A DNA stretch of 23,008 bases from a virus, in IMG/VR virus record IMGVR_UViG_3300025030_000426, positions 1 to 23,008 of that record; one strand, written 5' to 3'. The notes below the pieces were generated by a model, which saw only the letters and a program-made list of their open reading frames with translations, was not told the DNA's origin and ran no database searches. The position numbers and the translations under genes are program-made. Positions within the stretch are counted from its first letter, which is position 1. The number at the start of each line of letters is the position of its first letter. Positions 1 to 9,141 of this stretch are shown in pieces.

Positions 1-477
1 CCCATCCGTAAATTTCGCTTCTATTTCAATAAATCCATCGCAACTTCTTTTTGGTGTTGTCGAGCAACAAGTATAAAAATTTATCCATTGATGAGGATAT
101 TCCCCCATATCTCTTTTTTTTCTATTTTCCGGCAGAAAGGCTTCATCTTTCCAATATCCACCTTCAATCATCCTCATTTCAGCAAATACGGCACTTAATT
201 TATTAGGATCGCTTTTATCGTTTTTAACTTTTTCAAATTCTCCCAATTCTTCCGGGGAATATGGAACAAAATGATTTTCTTTCTCTGGCGGATCTAGACC
301 ATAAATTTTGAGATTATTATTTTCATCATAACAAAGATAATAATCATTCATTGCGCTATCAAAATCTTTTGTTTGATAATTTCCGCCGTCAAATTTTGAA
401 CATTTCGGACAAGAAAAAATATCTTTATAATTTTCAAAGATTTTTTGGTGAATGTGAATTGTGTCGTACAAGCCCAT
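1..477 (-). CDS. Phage zinc-ribbon protein of unknown function (MGLYDT start), partial
   Basis: This reading frame starts with ATG at 477 and stays open for 159 codons to the window edge, so its C-terminus is missing. It begins MGLYDTIHIHQ, and a CPKC pair lies near residues 23-26, followed by an acidic region and a Cys-Cys pair near the fragment's end (YTCCSTPKRSC). Small phage proteins that start MG(L/M)(F/Y)DT and carry zinc-ribbon cysteines are common in tailed phages and have no assigned function; that resemblance is from memory. The gene is the last in the minus-strand direction here and has its own sigma70-like promoter, so it is probably not simply part of the tail operon. There is no Shine-Dalgarno sequence. 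The coding call is strong, the function is unknown. Confidence 0.8.
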   Translation of the reverse strand, partial: MGLYDTIHIHQKIFENYKDIFSCPKCSKFDGGNYQTKDFDSAMNDYYLCYDENNNLKIYGLDPPEKENHFVPYSPEELGEFEKVKNDKSDPNKLSAVFAEMRMIEGGYWKDEAFLPENRKKRDMGEYPHQWINFYTCCSTTPKRSCDGFIEIEAKFTDG

Positions 478-488
478 TTGATTAAAAG

Positions 489-517
489 ATGATAATTTAT
501 TTTTATATAAATGTCAA
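489..517 (-). promoter_or_regulatory. Sigma70-like promoter with very short leader
   Basis: On the minus strand there is a perfect TTGACA (-35, 517-512), a 17-nt A/T-rich spacer and TATCAT (-10, 494-489). Transcription would start near 482, only about 5 nt before the ATG at 477, giving a nearly leaderless message. A small TAGGG-TTTT-CCCTA hairpin lies just upstream (about 520-533) but lacks a U-tract, so I do not call it a terminator. Confidence 0.5.
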
Positions 518-558
518 GGTAGGGAAAACCCTATAATAATTAATTTAATTTTAATTCA

Positions 559-1434
559 TTAAAACAACACCAAATACCTATTTAATTCCGTTCCAGTAAG
601 CGTATTCGTTGGCGTGAAGGATTGTGCCCCAAAGGTCAAAACGCCGGTTGTTCCAAACCAGTCCGTCGATGTATTTGACGAACAACCTATAGCGCCAGTA
701 TTAATCGGTTCATCACATTTGAAATTAATATTGGACGCGCTGTCTGTTTCATTGATTGTAAATCTCGGCCGTGCTCCTGTATGGACATAAACATCGGTCG
801 CCCCTCCCGTATAAGAACCGATATATCCACGAAGCCCAGCACGGAGGCTTAAAGCAACATAGTAATAAACATTGGAAGACACGTTTGTCGCGGCGTCGCC
901 CGAACCAAGTTTAATCCCGCCATCAACCAATAAAAACCCATTTGCCGTTGTGATTGTTCCACAATTAATTTCAAAGGTCGTAAATCTATTTGTTGGATGA
1001 TTGGCGAGTTTTAATGATATGATGCCTCCGGACGCGAATGGTTGATCCCTCATAATCAAAGCCACATCCGGTTTAAACCCAATAGGGATTAATCGTGCCG
1101 CACCGGACCCGGTATATTTGCCAGCGATAAATTGAGCCGACTTTTGAAAGGCGATGTATGAATATATGATGGTGTTTAAGTTCGCGTTCCCTGCCACGGC
1201 AAAACCAGAGTTCTCCAAATCAAGATCCGTGTCGGCATTAGAGAAACTTCCATCCGTACCCCTAAAACTTGTTCCATCGTCAATGTATTTATCTCTCGTT
1301 AAAAAGTAGCCTTGTGGAACCAGATTGCGCCCAAATAGCATCAAGAATTCCGGATAAAATCCGGTTGAGATTAAGCGCGGATCCGAGCCATTGCCCGTAT
1401 ATGTGCCAATGGCATACGGAACCTCGTAAGACAT
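559..1434 (-). CDS. Putative tail fibre tip or accessory protein with three YTG repeats
   Basis: The 291-residue protein contains three related modules starting near residues 8, 103 and 203. Each opens with a form of IG(T/K/S)YTG followed by a Gly-Phe/Ala-x-Pro turn (STGFYPEF, PIGFKPDV, HTGARPRF). The first two modules end in similar aromatic strands (IYSYIAF, YYYVAL). Such beta-rich repeats are seen in phage fibre and receptor-contact proteins, so a role at the distal fibre is inferred from the repeats and from position. It starts 2 nt after the stop of the large fibre gene (TAGGAATG) and is surely co-transcribed with it. Base composition is markedly richer in G+C than in the baseplate genes. 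No enzymatic motif is visible. Confidence 0.65.
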   Translation of the reverse strand: MSYEVPYAIGTYTGNGSDPRLISTGFYPEFLMLFGRNLVPQGYFLTRDKYIDDGTSFRGTDGSFSNADTDLDLENSGFAVAGNANLNTIIYSYIAFQKSAQFIAGKYTGSGAARLIPIGFKPDVALIMRDQPFASGGIISLKLANHPTNRFTTFEINCGTITTANGFLLVDGGIKLGSGDAATNVSSNVYYYVALSLRAGLRGYIGSYTGGATDVYVHTGARPRFTINETDSASNINFKCDEPINTGAIGCSSNTSTDWFGTTGVLTFGAQSFTPTNTLTGTELNRYLVLF

Positions 1435-1436
1435 TC

Positions 1437-4016
1437 CTAGGTATAACTCACTTCCATTGTGGCGCTCAAATCAACCGGTTCGCCCGCTTCAATTTCATCC
1501 ACATCCATCGTAAAGTAATCTCCGGCCGAGAAAGCGGTTCCCGTATCTGGAATTGATCCGGTTAAGGCATTATCTCCGGCGGAAGCCGAAACGACTGGTT
1601 TATTGTCCTGATTTGAATAGAGAGAAGTCCCGTTTTTATTTATATCAATTCTGGTCGTTAAAGATGAGCCCGATAATCTTCGCCAGAGGCGAACATTTTC
1701 AACCGTTCCCGCTCTATTGGGAACCCAAGCGCCGTCAAAAACGGAGCCGGTTAATAGGCGTCCATTGACGCTAAATCGGGTTGTGTCATAGACGGTGGAT
1801 GATCCCCCGGTTGAAGCGATTGTGATTTGCCCATCGCTTCCCGAGGTTAAGGTGATATTGCTTCCCGCGGCAAGATAAGAACGGCCATCGGGGAGGAGCA
1901 TTAGGGAGCCGGTAATGCCACCTTCTATTACCCTAAGAGATCCCGTAATTCCAACTTGTCCTCCTTGAGTAATTCTCGCCCTCTCTAATAAACTTGTTCC
2001 GTTATAAGTTGAAAAAATTAAATCAGAATTCGCGGAAGCACCAGTCCGTTCAGCAGAAATACGAGTTGTCACTGTGCTTGCATTTGTTGTTAGGTTTGAA
2101 TCTATATCAAATTTAATTCCAGTTGTATTGCTATTAATTCTCCCTCTTGTTGAAATATCTGTGGTGTCAAATATCATAAATTTAACACCAGAAACTCCGG
2201 CAGTTGTATTTCCAATTACAACATTTCCAGAAGTGTCAATTATTAATCTATTATTTGTTCCTAAAACGGCGGCGCCTGCCGTCGCAGAATATGCTATAGC
2301 AAAAACTTCTGCTTGCGAATTATCAATTCCAACAGCGTATGAAGCATCCCCGCCAGCCGCATCAATTGTAAACATGATGGCGGCGTCGCCAGTTGTTGTT
2401 GACGCTTCTTCTATTTCAATTTGCGGAGTGGTTGAAGAAGTTCCGGTTATATGAAGAAGAGTTGAAGGCGTAGAAGTTCCAATTCCCACAGATGAAGTTG
2501 TATAAACTATATTTCCGGCATCAACCCAATCTGCATCAGCCGAACTTCCACCAGCAGATGTAATTGTAATTCCTCCATTTGAAGCAGATGAAATTGTAAT
2601 ATTTGTTCCAGCAATTAAATAACTTGTTCCATCTATTAATGTCGTTAATGAACCAGAAATTCCTGTTTCAAAACTTCCGGTGCCCGTTGTTGTTATATTT
2701 CCAACGAAATGAGTTCCGGAAACTGTCGCGACAACAGAGTCTAAAATCGCAAAAGTCGCGTTATTTCCAGCGCCGGCATCAGTTAAAGACAAACCAGTTC
2801 CAGCAGCCAAAACTCTTTCTGCGCTTAATGAAGAGGTTGTGCTTATTACAACATAAGTTGCATTTGGATCTCCGGAGCCTCCACCGGCTGCCGTTGAATT
2901 TATTGTAACTTGTCCATTTGAAGCCGAAGTTATAGTGATGCTGTCTCCTGCAACCAAATAAGAACGACCGTCGGTTAGATTTGTTAAAGAACCAGAAATT
3001 CCAGTTTCAAAAGAACCTGTTCCAACCACAGTAATATTGTTGCTAAATCTTGATCCCGAAATTGTTGCTACAATAGAATCGTGAATAGTGAGGGTCGCAT
3101 TCCCTCCGGCTCCGCCGTCGGCTAAAAGAATTCCTGTTCCTGCTGTCAAAACTCTTTCATTATCAAGAGAAGAAGTGGTGGCGAGAGTTAAATATTGTGC
3201 TTGTTCGTCAAAATTGCCATCTGGAACAGATATAGTTATTTGTCCTTTTGATCCAGTCAAAACAGAAATGTTTTTTCCCGCCTCAATATATGATGTTCCG
3301 TCAGTTAGATTTGTTAAACTCCCAGAAACACCGCCCTCAAAACTTCCAGTGCCAACAACAGTTATATTTCCTGTAAAATGAGAGCCAGAAATTGTGGACA
3401 CAACTGAATCTAAAATGGTTAATGTTACTGTGCTTCCCGCGCCGGCATCAACAATACTTATTCCTGTTCCTGCTGTTAAAACTCTTTCATTATCAAGAGA
3501 AGAAGTCGCGGACAAAACAACGTATTGCGCTTGATTATCCCCAGAACCTCCGGCGGCCGTTGAATTAATTGTTATTCCGCCATTTGAAGCGGAGGAAATT
3601 GTAATGCTTGTTCCGGCAATTAAATAAGAAGTTCCGTCAGTTAAGGTTGTTAAAGAACCAGATAAACCACTTTCAAAACTTCCTGTTCCGGTTGCTGTTA
3701 TACTTCCAGCAAAATGTGTTCCAGAAATTGTTGCGACAACAGAATCTAAAACTGCCAATGTGGCTGTGCTTCCAGCGCCGGCATCAACTAAAGATATCCC
3801 AGTTCCAGCAGTTAAAACTCTTTCGTTAGAAAGAGAACCAGTTGCGGATAAAGTCAAATATGCTGCGTCATTATCGAAATTCGCGTGGGGGGCCGAAATT
3901 GTGATTTGCCCCGTAGAAGAAGAAACAATGTTAATATTGGTTCCGCCGACCAAATAACTAGAACCGGACGTTGTCCTTGTGATTGAACCACTTATTGAAG
4001 TTGCTCGAAAAACCAT
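1437..4016 (-). CDS. Long repetitive tail fibre protein
   Basis: The 859-residue protein is low in charge and rich in Ser, Thr, Gly and Ala. The N-terminal half contains about four copies of a roughly 111-residue module with recurring SYLxAG-xxIxI-xSxxxGxITI, NERVLTAGTGISxxDAGAG and GTGSFExGxSGSLTxLxDG segments. After residue 500 a VGIGTSTPSTLLHI segment follows, a pattern typical of trimeric fibre shafts, then one more SYLAAG element and a C-terminal beta-rich domain of about 110 residues. It most likely forms a trimeric beta-fibre for host attachment. I see no intramolecular chaperone (peptidase S74) motif at the C-terminus. It ends in TAG. Base composition rises sharply toward the gene's 3' end, which suggests a recombined receptor-binding segment. 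The family-level call is good; the receptor is unknown. Confidence 0.8.
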   Translation of the reverse strand: MVFRATSISGSITRTTSGSSYLVGGTNINIVSSSTGQITISAPHANFDNDAAYLTLSATGSLSNERVLTAGTGISLVDAGAGSTATLAVLDSVVATISGTHFAGSITATGTGSFESGLSGSLTTLTDGTSYLIAGTSITISSASNGGITINSTAAGGSGDNQAQYVVLSATSSLDNERVLTAGTGISIVDAGAGSTVTLTILDSVVSTISGSHFTGNITVVGTGSFEGGVSGSLTNLTDGTSYIEAGKNISVLTGSKGQITISVPDGNFDEQAQYLTLATTSSLDNERVLTAGTGILLADGGAGGNATLTIHDSIVATISGSRFSNNITVVGTGSFETGISGSLTNLTDGRSYLVAGDSITITSASNGQVTINSTAAGGGSGDPNATYVVISTTSSLSAERVLAAGTGLSLTDAGAGNNATFAILDSVVATVSGTHFVGNITTTGTGSFETGISGSLTTLIDGTSYLIAGTNITISSASNGGITITSAGGSSADADWVDAGNIVYTTSSVGIGTSTPSTLLHITGTSSTTPQIEIEEASTTTGDAAIMFTIDAAGGDASYAVGIDNSQAEVFAIAYSATAGAAVLGTNNRLIIDTSGNVVIGNTTAGVSGVKFMIFDTTDISTRGRINSNTTGIKFDIDSNLTTNASTVTTRISAERTGASANSDLIFSTYNGTSLLERARITQGGQVGITGSLRVIEGGITGSLMLLPDGRSYLAAGSNITLTSGSDGQITIASTGGSSTVYDTTRFSVNGRLLTGSVFDGAWVPNRAGTVENVRLWRRLSGSSLTTRIDINKNGTSLYSNQDNKPVVSASAGDNALTGSIPDTGTAFSAGDYFTMDVDEIEAGEPVDLSATMEVSYT
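2600..3960 (-). repeat. Tandem ~333-nt modules inside the fibre gene
   Basis: The stretch coding for ERVL(T/A)AGTG recurs at about 2810, 3150, 3480 and 3816, so the period is 330-340 nt (110-113 codons), in frame each time. Nucleotide identity between copies is visible by eye, for example a shared 20-nt AACTCTTTCATTATCAAGAG at about 3149 and 3480. In-frame repeats of this kind can change copy number by recombination. Confidence 0.75.
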
Positions 4017-4035
4017 TCTCTAATAATTATTCCTT

Positions 4036-7000
4036 TTAATATTTACTTAATTTTCCTTCAAAAGTTTGAACTTTTCTATTTTCAATAACAATTTTCTCTG
4101 GTTTTAAATATTGTTCATTGAAAAAATAGATATGTTTACTTCTCTCCAACATGTGTGACTCGATTACGTGATTAATACCAAAAAATCTTGTTTTCCTATT
4201 TAAGAAAGAAGTAATCATTTCAGAAAAATTCACAAAACTATCAAACCATTTAAAAAATGAAAAAAATTCTTTTAAATTAATTTTATCTGTCAATCTATTA
4301 AAATAAATTTGTCTCATTTTCTCCAAATCAACATAATCAGGAGAAAACATAATTTCTGGGCTTCCGAGCGCATTTTCTAATTCATCAAATGTTCCAAAAA
4401 TTTTTATAATATCATCATTTAAGGTATTTATTATTCCAAATTCTATACTAAATCTTGTATCATCTTGAGGAATTTCGCTTCTATCAATTTGATGAACTGG
4501 CGCTTGTTGCCCGCCAAATTCTTCAATATTAGATTGTTCAAGAAATCCTCTAACACGAACTTTATTTGTTGTAGCATATTCGTCAAATTTGGCAGATAAA
4601 ACGCTATATTGAAAGTCCTCTGGTTTTATAATGCTTTTCGAAAACTCAAATCCAGAACCAGTTAAATGAAATTCATTTTGAGAAAAATCAAAAATGTCTA
4701 TTTTGCCGGAACTATTTGACGCCGTGATTTGCTGATCTCCGGACGCATCAATCCGAAGCCTCTCAAACGAACCAGAAAGGCTTCTCTCGAAATTAAAATT
4801 AATAATTGGGTTAGAGACGCCAACAGATTTAAAGTTCCTTATATGCTCTTTAAACTCGTTCTCGGTTAATGCCTTTGACCAAAATCTTATATGCCCAATC
4901 TTTCCTTCAAATTTTGTCGCACGAACTTCATTGTTAGAAACATTTGAAGTGTCATTCAAAAATCTATTCGTTGATGTTCCTATGCTTTGAGAACCAATTG
5001 TTATAAAAGATCCAGAAGTATTAAATGTTGTTGATATATTTTGGAAAGAATTATTCGAAATTGTATTTGTTCTATCTTCCATAAAAAAAGAAGATGTTGA
5101 AAAATATTGATTAACATTTCCGTTTATACTTTTCCCTGCGCGCAAAAAATAAGATGAAGAAACTTTTGAATTTATTTCGTCATTTCTTTGACGCCCAAAA
5201 GATACATTCCATTTATCACCATCAAATATGTTAACACCAGTTAAAAGAAGTTCTAATGTTGGCGCATTTGTCGCTTCAATACTGGGTCTAACAAAACATT
5301 TCAAAGAACCAGTTGCCGAACCAGAAACGGCAATTAAATTAGTAACAAGAGCGCCAGTTGATGAAGGTGCTGATGTTCCTGTAATATTTAAACGAGCAAG
5401 AGAAAGTGTTGTTGAATACGAACCCGTCAATAAATTTGGAAATCGATAAATTGCTTCATATGTCCAAGAACCCGAAGTTAGCAAACCATCATTCACATTA
5501 TTAGAAATCCCGTGAGGAGGATGAAATTTTTGATTAACAAATGTGCCAGCGGCTTCTGGAAATCCAATTTCAATACGAGAAGAAGACAAATATGGAGAAA
5601 TAATAAAGGGAATATTATCAGGAATTCCTTGTCTGTCTAAAGTTGCCGACACTGGAGCAATCGAACCAGAAAAATCAATTAAAAATGAAATTTCCGATCT
5701 ATCTTCTCTGGTTTGAGTTAATTGTCTTTCCGTAGGGCCACCAAATTCTCTTATTCTAAAATTAGAATCAGGATTTATTCCCATAGTTCTAAACAATGTT
5801 TTAACGCTATGAATTGTTCCTTTTGAAGATATAATTTCTTGAATATTTGTTAAAACTCTTCTCCAAATTTGATTTTGGACAAATTGAAGAGATAAAGAAT
5901 TTGTGCTCACATCAAAATTTATATTTTCTGCGCTCAAAAATTGTTCTGGGGTTGCCTCGCGAAATAGAGAAGGGATTTTAAAACCATATTGCTCTGCCAA
6001 AAACGGAAGAAGTTGATCGGAAACAGAATTTTTATCATCATAATTTACAAATAAAATATCTCCAAAATGATCAATAAAAATTTTAATTTCATCAAAATGT
6101 TTAGCGAAAACATATAAAAACTGGCTTAATAATTGAGCAGTTCCTAACTTCCCAGTTCCAGGAATTCCTGCGCCACCAAAACTATCCCCAATTGTTCCTT
6201 CTTCTTCTTGCAATCCTTCAAAAAATTGACCTTCCTCAAAATAAAAAGGAGGAATTAGTCTGGTAATTAAATTTGGGTTTTTTTCATCATAATCGCTTGC
6301 GGAAACTAATAATTTAGAATTTAAAGTTCTAACGTCAGGAAAAGCGGGAAAAAGAACAGGATTATTTTCAAGTTTTTCAAAAGTCGTTGGAACAGAAATT
6401 GATCCTGTTTCGCGTAATGTATGAACATAATTTGAAATCTCCGAATGAAGAGAATTTCCAGAACTATCAAGAACTTTCGTCTCTGGACCGATACTTCCAG
6501 ATGGCTCATTGAACTTAAAATATAGTTTTAATTCCGGTGAGGTAAAAATATTTTTTTTCTCAAATAATTCTAATTGTTTTTCCGATCGTGTTCCGTGGAA
6601 AATTCTAAATTCATCAAGAGCGCCAGACAAAGTTTGCGTTGGAATAAATGAAACTTCTTCTCCTGTATCAACATCGGCTCCACCAATTAAACTATGAACA
6701 GAACCGGAACCGATAACAAGAGGAGAAGTCTTAAAATCAATTAAACCAAAATCAGCGATATTAGAAGATGAAGCAATTAAATTTCTATTAATAAAAAGTT
6801 TTAAATTGTTATTACTCGTTCCTCGATTAAATTCTGTATATATATGATTGAATTTTCCTTTTGTTAATTCTGCTGACGATGAAATGGCCAAAGAAGCAGA
6901 ACAAGCACCAAATAATAAATTACAGGTTGATGTAGAAGAAGATTGAGAAAGGGCGAGCGTTATTCCTTGATTTGAACCAGAAAGTTTTTGAAAAATAATC

Positions 7001-7587
7001 TGATTATCATTAGTCTGTGCCGGGACAAAAAGATGAAATTCTGTTGAAAATGATTTAAATTCTGGATCAAGAATATGAGAAGCATCCCTTTTTCTTGAAA
7101 GTGTTGAAAATTCACTCCCAGCAAAATCATTGACAACAATATGTGTGCCAAGTTTTTGGGAAAAACTGTGCGCCGGATCTTCATCAACTTGCGTTCCAGA
7201 AAAAAATAAATAACCTTTATTTTTAGGAAATTGTGAAAGAACCCAATTTTCAAAACCAGAAAGACTATCTAGGAATTCTTCAAGTTGTTTTTTTGTGCCG
7301 TCGAAGGGATATTCATTGATAATTTTATCAAAAGAAATATTTACGAGAACCTCTCCAGACGAGAAAAAACAATGATTTTCAAATTTACCCCATTCAACGT
7401 TTAACTGTTGCGAAGATTTTAATGGAGAACCAATTGGATCGTAGCGAAAAGAATTATTAGATTCAATATTGGTGTCGCCGAGATCGTTGAGAGATTTCTT
7501 TGAAATAAAAGTAGTTTGATTTTCTTCTTTTGAAGACGGAGAAAATAATTTAGGGCGCGCGGAAAACAAAGAAGGCTTTTTTGCCAT
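4036..7587 (-). CDS. Large baseplate/tail protein: LamG-like, tail-protein-I-like core, LamG-like
   Basis: This 1183-residue protein appears modular. Residues about 150-350 and 705-920 look like concanavalin/LamG-type jelly rolls, with strands such as KGKFNHIYTEFNRG, LKLFINRNLIA and LDEFRIFHGTRSEKQL in the first and IGHIRFWSKALTENEF in the second. Between them, residues about 485-605 (LSQFLYVFAKHFDEIKIFID; LLPFLAEQYGFKIP; then WRRVLTNIQEIISSKGTIHSV) resemble phage tail protein I (P2 gpI), the protein that joins baseplate wedge to fibre. The location just before the fibre gene agrees with this. The job inferred is fibre attachment plus surface glycan contact. The start is ATG behind an A/T tract with no Shine-Dalgarno sequence. 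Domain assignments come from pattern reading only. Confidence 0.65.
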   Translation of the reverse strand: MAKKPSLFSARPKLFSPSSKEENQTTFISKKSLNDLGDTNIESNNSFRYDPIGSPLKSSQQLNVEWGKFENHCFFSSGEVLVNISFDKIINEYPFDGTKKQLEEFLDSLSGFENWVLSQFPKNKGYLFFSGTQVDEDPAHSFSQKLGTHIVVNDFAGSEFSTLSRKRDASHILDPEFKSFSTEFHLFVPAQTNDNQIIFQKLSGSNQGITLALSQSSSTSTCNLLFGACSASLAISSSAELTKGKFNHIYTEFNRGTSNNNLKLFINRNLIASSSNIADFGLIDFKTSPLVIGSGSVHSLIGGADVDTGEEVSFIPTQTLSGALDEFRIFHGTRSEKQLELFEKKNIFTSPELKLYFKFNEPSGSIGPETKVLDSSGNSLHSEISNYVHTLRETGSISVPTTFEKLENNPVLFPAFPDVRTLNSKLLVSASDYDEKNPNLITRLIPPFYFEEGQFFEGLQEEEGTIGDSFGGAGIPGTGKLGTAQLLSQFLYVFAKHFDEIKIFIDHFGDILFVNYDDKNSVSDQLLPFLAEQYGFKIPSLFREATPEQFLSAENINFDVSTNSLSLQFVQNQIWRRVLTNIQEIISSKGTIHSVKTLFRTMGINPDSNFRIREFGGPTERQLTQTREDRSEISFLIDFSGSIAPVSATLDRQGIPDNIPFIISPYLSSSRIEIGFPEAAGTFVNQKFHPPHGISNNVNDGLLTSGSWTYEAIYRFPNLLTGSYSTTLSLARLNITGTSAPSSTGALVTNLIAVSGSATGSLKCFVRPSIEATNAPTLELLLTGVNIFDGDKWNVSFGRQRNDEINSKVSSSYFLRAGKSINGNVNQYFSTSSFFMEDRTNTISNNSFQNISTTFNTSGSFITIGSQSIGTSTNRFLNDTSNVSNNEVRATKFEGKIGHIRFWSKALTENEFKEHIRNFKSVGVSNPIINFNFERSLSGSFERLRIDASGDQQITASNSSGKIDIFDFSQNEFHLTGSGFEFSKSIIKPEDFQYSVLSAKFDEYATTNKVRVRGFLEQSNIEEFGGQQAPVHQIDRSEIPQDDTRFSIEFGIINTLNDDIIKIFGTFDELENALGSPEIMFSPDYVDLEKMRQIYFNRLTDKINLKEFFSFFKWFDSFVNFSEMITSFLNRKTRFFGINHVIESHMLERSKHIYFFNEQYLKPEKIVIENRKVQTFEGKLSKY

Positions 7588-7629
7588 TTAGAGATAAATA
7601 TTGAAAAGGAGAAGAATGGTTAATTTATT

Positions 7630-9141
7630 TTATGCGATAACTCTAAAACTTTGACCCGTTCTAAATTCTTGAGTTGTTCCGAGGTCTTTAATTTTAAATT
7701 GGAATTCATATGTTCTGCCAAAAGACAAATCACTTACGAAAATTTCAAATTCCATACCATTTGAATTAGTCGAAAGCAATGTTCCATCTATTCCGTCCCC
7801 CTCACCTTTTATGTCGTAAGGCAAAATTATATCTTGAGTAATACTATCAACTAACTGATAATACATATTGGTCATAATAATACTTTTGCGCTCAACAGGT
7901 AATTTTGACACCTTTACATTTTCATCAACATCAAAAACTCTCACTAAAAATTTTGTTTTTTCATTTTGAGAATATTCACTTCGCATATTAGTAATATTGA
8001 CAACTAATCTTCTCGGAGAACTTGAAAAAGATGAACGATTTAATTCTCTTATTACCAATTTATTTGACGCAGTTAAAAATGGTAAAGTCCCGTCTAAACT
8101 GCCCCATATTTCGGTAAAAGAACAAGATCCGGCACTCCTTATTTCTTGTCTTAAAGCAGAATTTTCTTCACTTGAAATAGCAAACGAACTTGAATAAACA
8201 CCCGATACAAAATTACTTCCAATTTGATGTTGAGAACCAGTTATTATTTTTGAAAAAGAACCGCTTTCAAGTTTTAAGACAAGAGAATTAGTTCCTGTTA
8301 TCGGTGTTAATGATGTTCCAGAGAGCAGATTGGCTGACTGACCTCGAGCGAATGAATTAAGAAATAAACTTCCAGACAAATCAAAGAAAAATGCTTTGTG
8401 ATGATCTTGAATGGCGTCATTGAAACGAACAAGAAGACGTGGACGAATTGAAGGATTGGTGGAATGCATCGAAGCAAAACGAAGAACCCAATAACTTTTT
8501 GTATCGTCTTCATATGAAGAGGAATATGAAAGTCTAAATCCGTGGTCTTCTATCGCCTCAACAAGAGTTGCGCTTACAATTTTTGAAACATCTATTAATA
8601 GATTTTCTGTCCCTTTCTTAAAAAGTTGTTCTCCGTGAAGATTTCCAAGGGCAACTGTTCCGGTTATATAATCTTGGTTTAATCCATTAGCGCCAGAAAC
8701 AGACCAAGAAACAGCCGTTAAAGACCCTCCAGTTGTGCTCGCAGTCAACCAATTCGGGCTTGAAAGGTCTGAAAAACTAACTACATCTCTCCCTAATCCA
8801 CCTTGATCAAAACTACGAGAAAGTGGAAAAACAATAAGTTTTACATTTTGAGGAACAAAATTTCCTCCTCTTATTGCTGTCATAGCGAGAGAACAGGAAA
8901 AATTATTTAAATTTAAAATACTTCCAGTTAATTGACGAAGTGGATCTAAATCAAATTTTAAAAGGGCACGACTTAACTCAACAACACCAGCAGAACCAGT
9001 ATTTTTTAATGAACTCTCTTCATATAATTTAAATAAATCAATTGTCGAAGCGGCCGATACATTAGCGTCCTCAACCCTTTTACCGTTAATGGCTTTATTG
9101 GTGATGTAAGTTGTATCTTCTGGAAATAATATTCTAAACAT
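7630..9141 (-). CDS. Virion structural protein, beta-rich (DNRLRE-like)
   Basis: The 503-residue protein starts MFRILFPEDTTYITNKAING. Its N-terminal half has ALLKFDLDPL, a serine-rich SRSFDQGG segment, and later SYWVLRFASMHSTNPSIRPRLLVRF, a pattern like the DNRLRE-type jelly rolls found on extracellular and virion proteins. The C-terminal part has beta-strand-rich segments (KTKFLVRVFDVDENVKV; RTYEFQFKIKDLG) that resemble an Ig-like or fibronectin-like fold. It lies between the gp6-like wedge gene and the tail-protein-I-like gene, so a baseplate or fibre-base role is likely. Its ATG directly abuts the TAA of the homing endonuclease gene upstream. There is no signal peptide and no catalytic motif. 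The structural role is inferred from context; the fold is tentative. Confidence 0.6.
   Translation of the reverse strand: MFRILFPEDTTYITNKAINGKRVEDANVSAASTIDLFKLYEESSLKNTGSAGVVELSRALLKFDLDPLRQLTGSILNLNNFSCSLAMTAIRGGNFVPQNVKLIVFPLSRSFDQGGLGRDVVSFSDLSSPNWLTASTTGGSLTAVSWSVSGANGLNQDYITGTVALGNLHGEQLFKKGTENLLIDVSKIVSATLVEAIEDHGFRLSYSSSYEDDTKSYWVLRFASMHSTNPSIRPRLLVRFNDAIQDHHKAFFFDLSGSLFLNSFARGQSANLLSGTSLTPITGTNSLVLKLESGSFSKIITGSQHQIGSNFVSGVYSSSFAISSEENSALRQEIRSAGSCSFTEIWGSLDGTLPFLTASNKLVIRELNRSSFSSSPRRLVVNITNMRSEYSQNEKTKFLVRVFDVDENVKVSKLPVERKSIIMTNMYYQLVDSITQDIILPYDIKGEGDGIDGTLLSTNSNGMEFEIFVSDLSFGRTYEFQFKIKDLGTTQEFRTGQSFRVIA

Noticed and set aside
519-537. Rho-independent terminator after the tail operon
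   Set aside because: The hairpin has only a 5-bp stem and no following U-tract on the minus strand.
2074-3957. Plus-strand open frames opposite the fibre gene
   Set aside because: They are antisense shadows of a repetitive low-stop sequence, with Val/Ile/Pro-rich or Gln/Leu/Arg-rich translations and no start context; the minus-strand fibre frame explains them.
2600-3960. CRISPR-like repetition
   Set aside because: The repeats are ~333-nt in-frame protein modules, not short direct repeats with unique spacers.
1437-4016. Diversity-generating retroelement target in the fibre
   Set aside because: No reverse transcriptase gene and no template repeat are visible in the window; the repeats look like ordinary structural modules.
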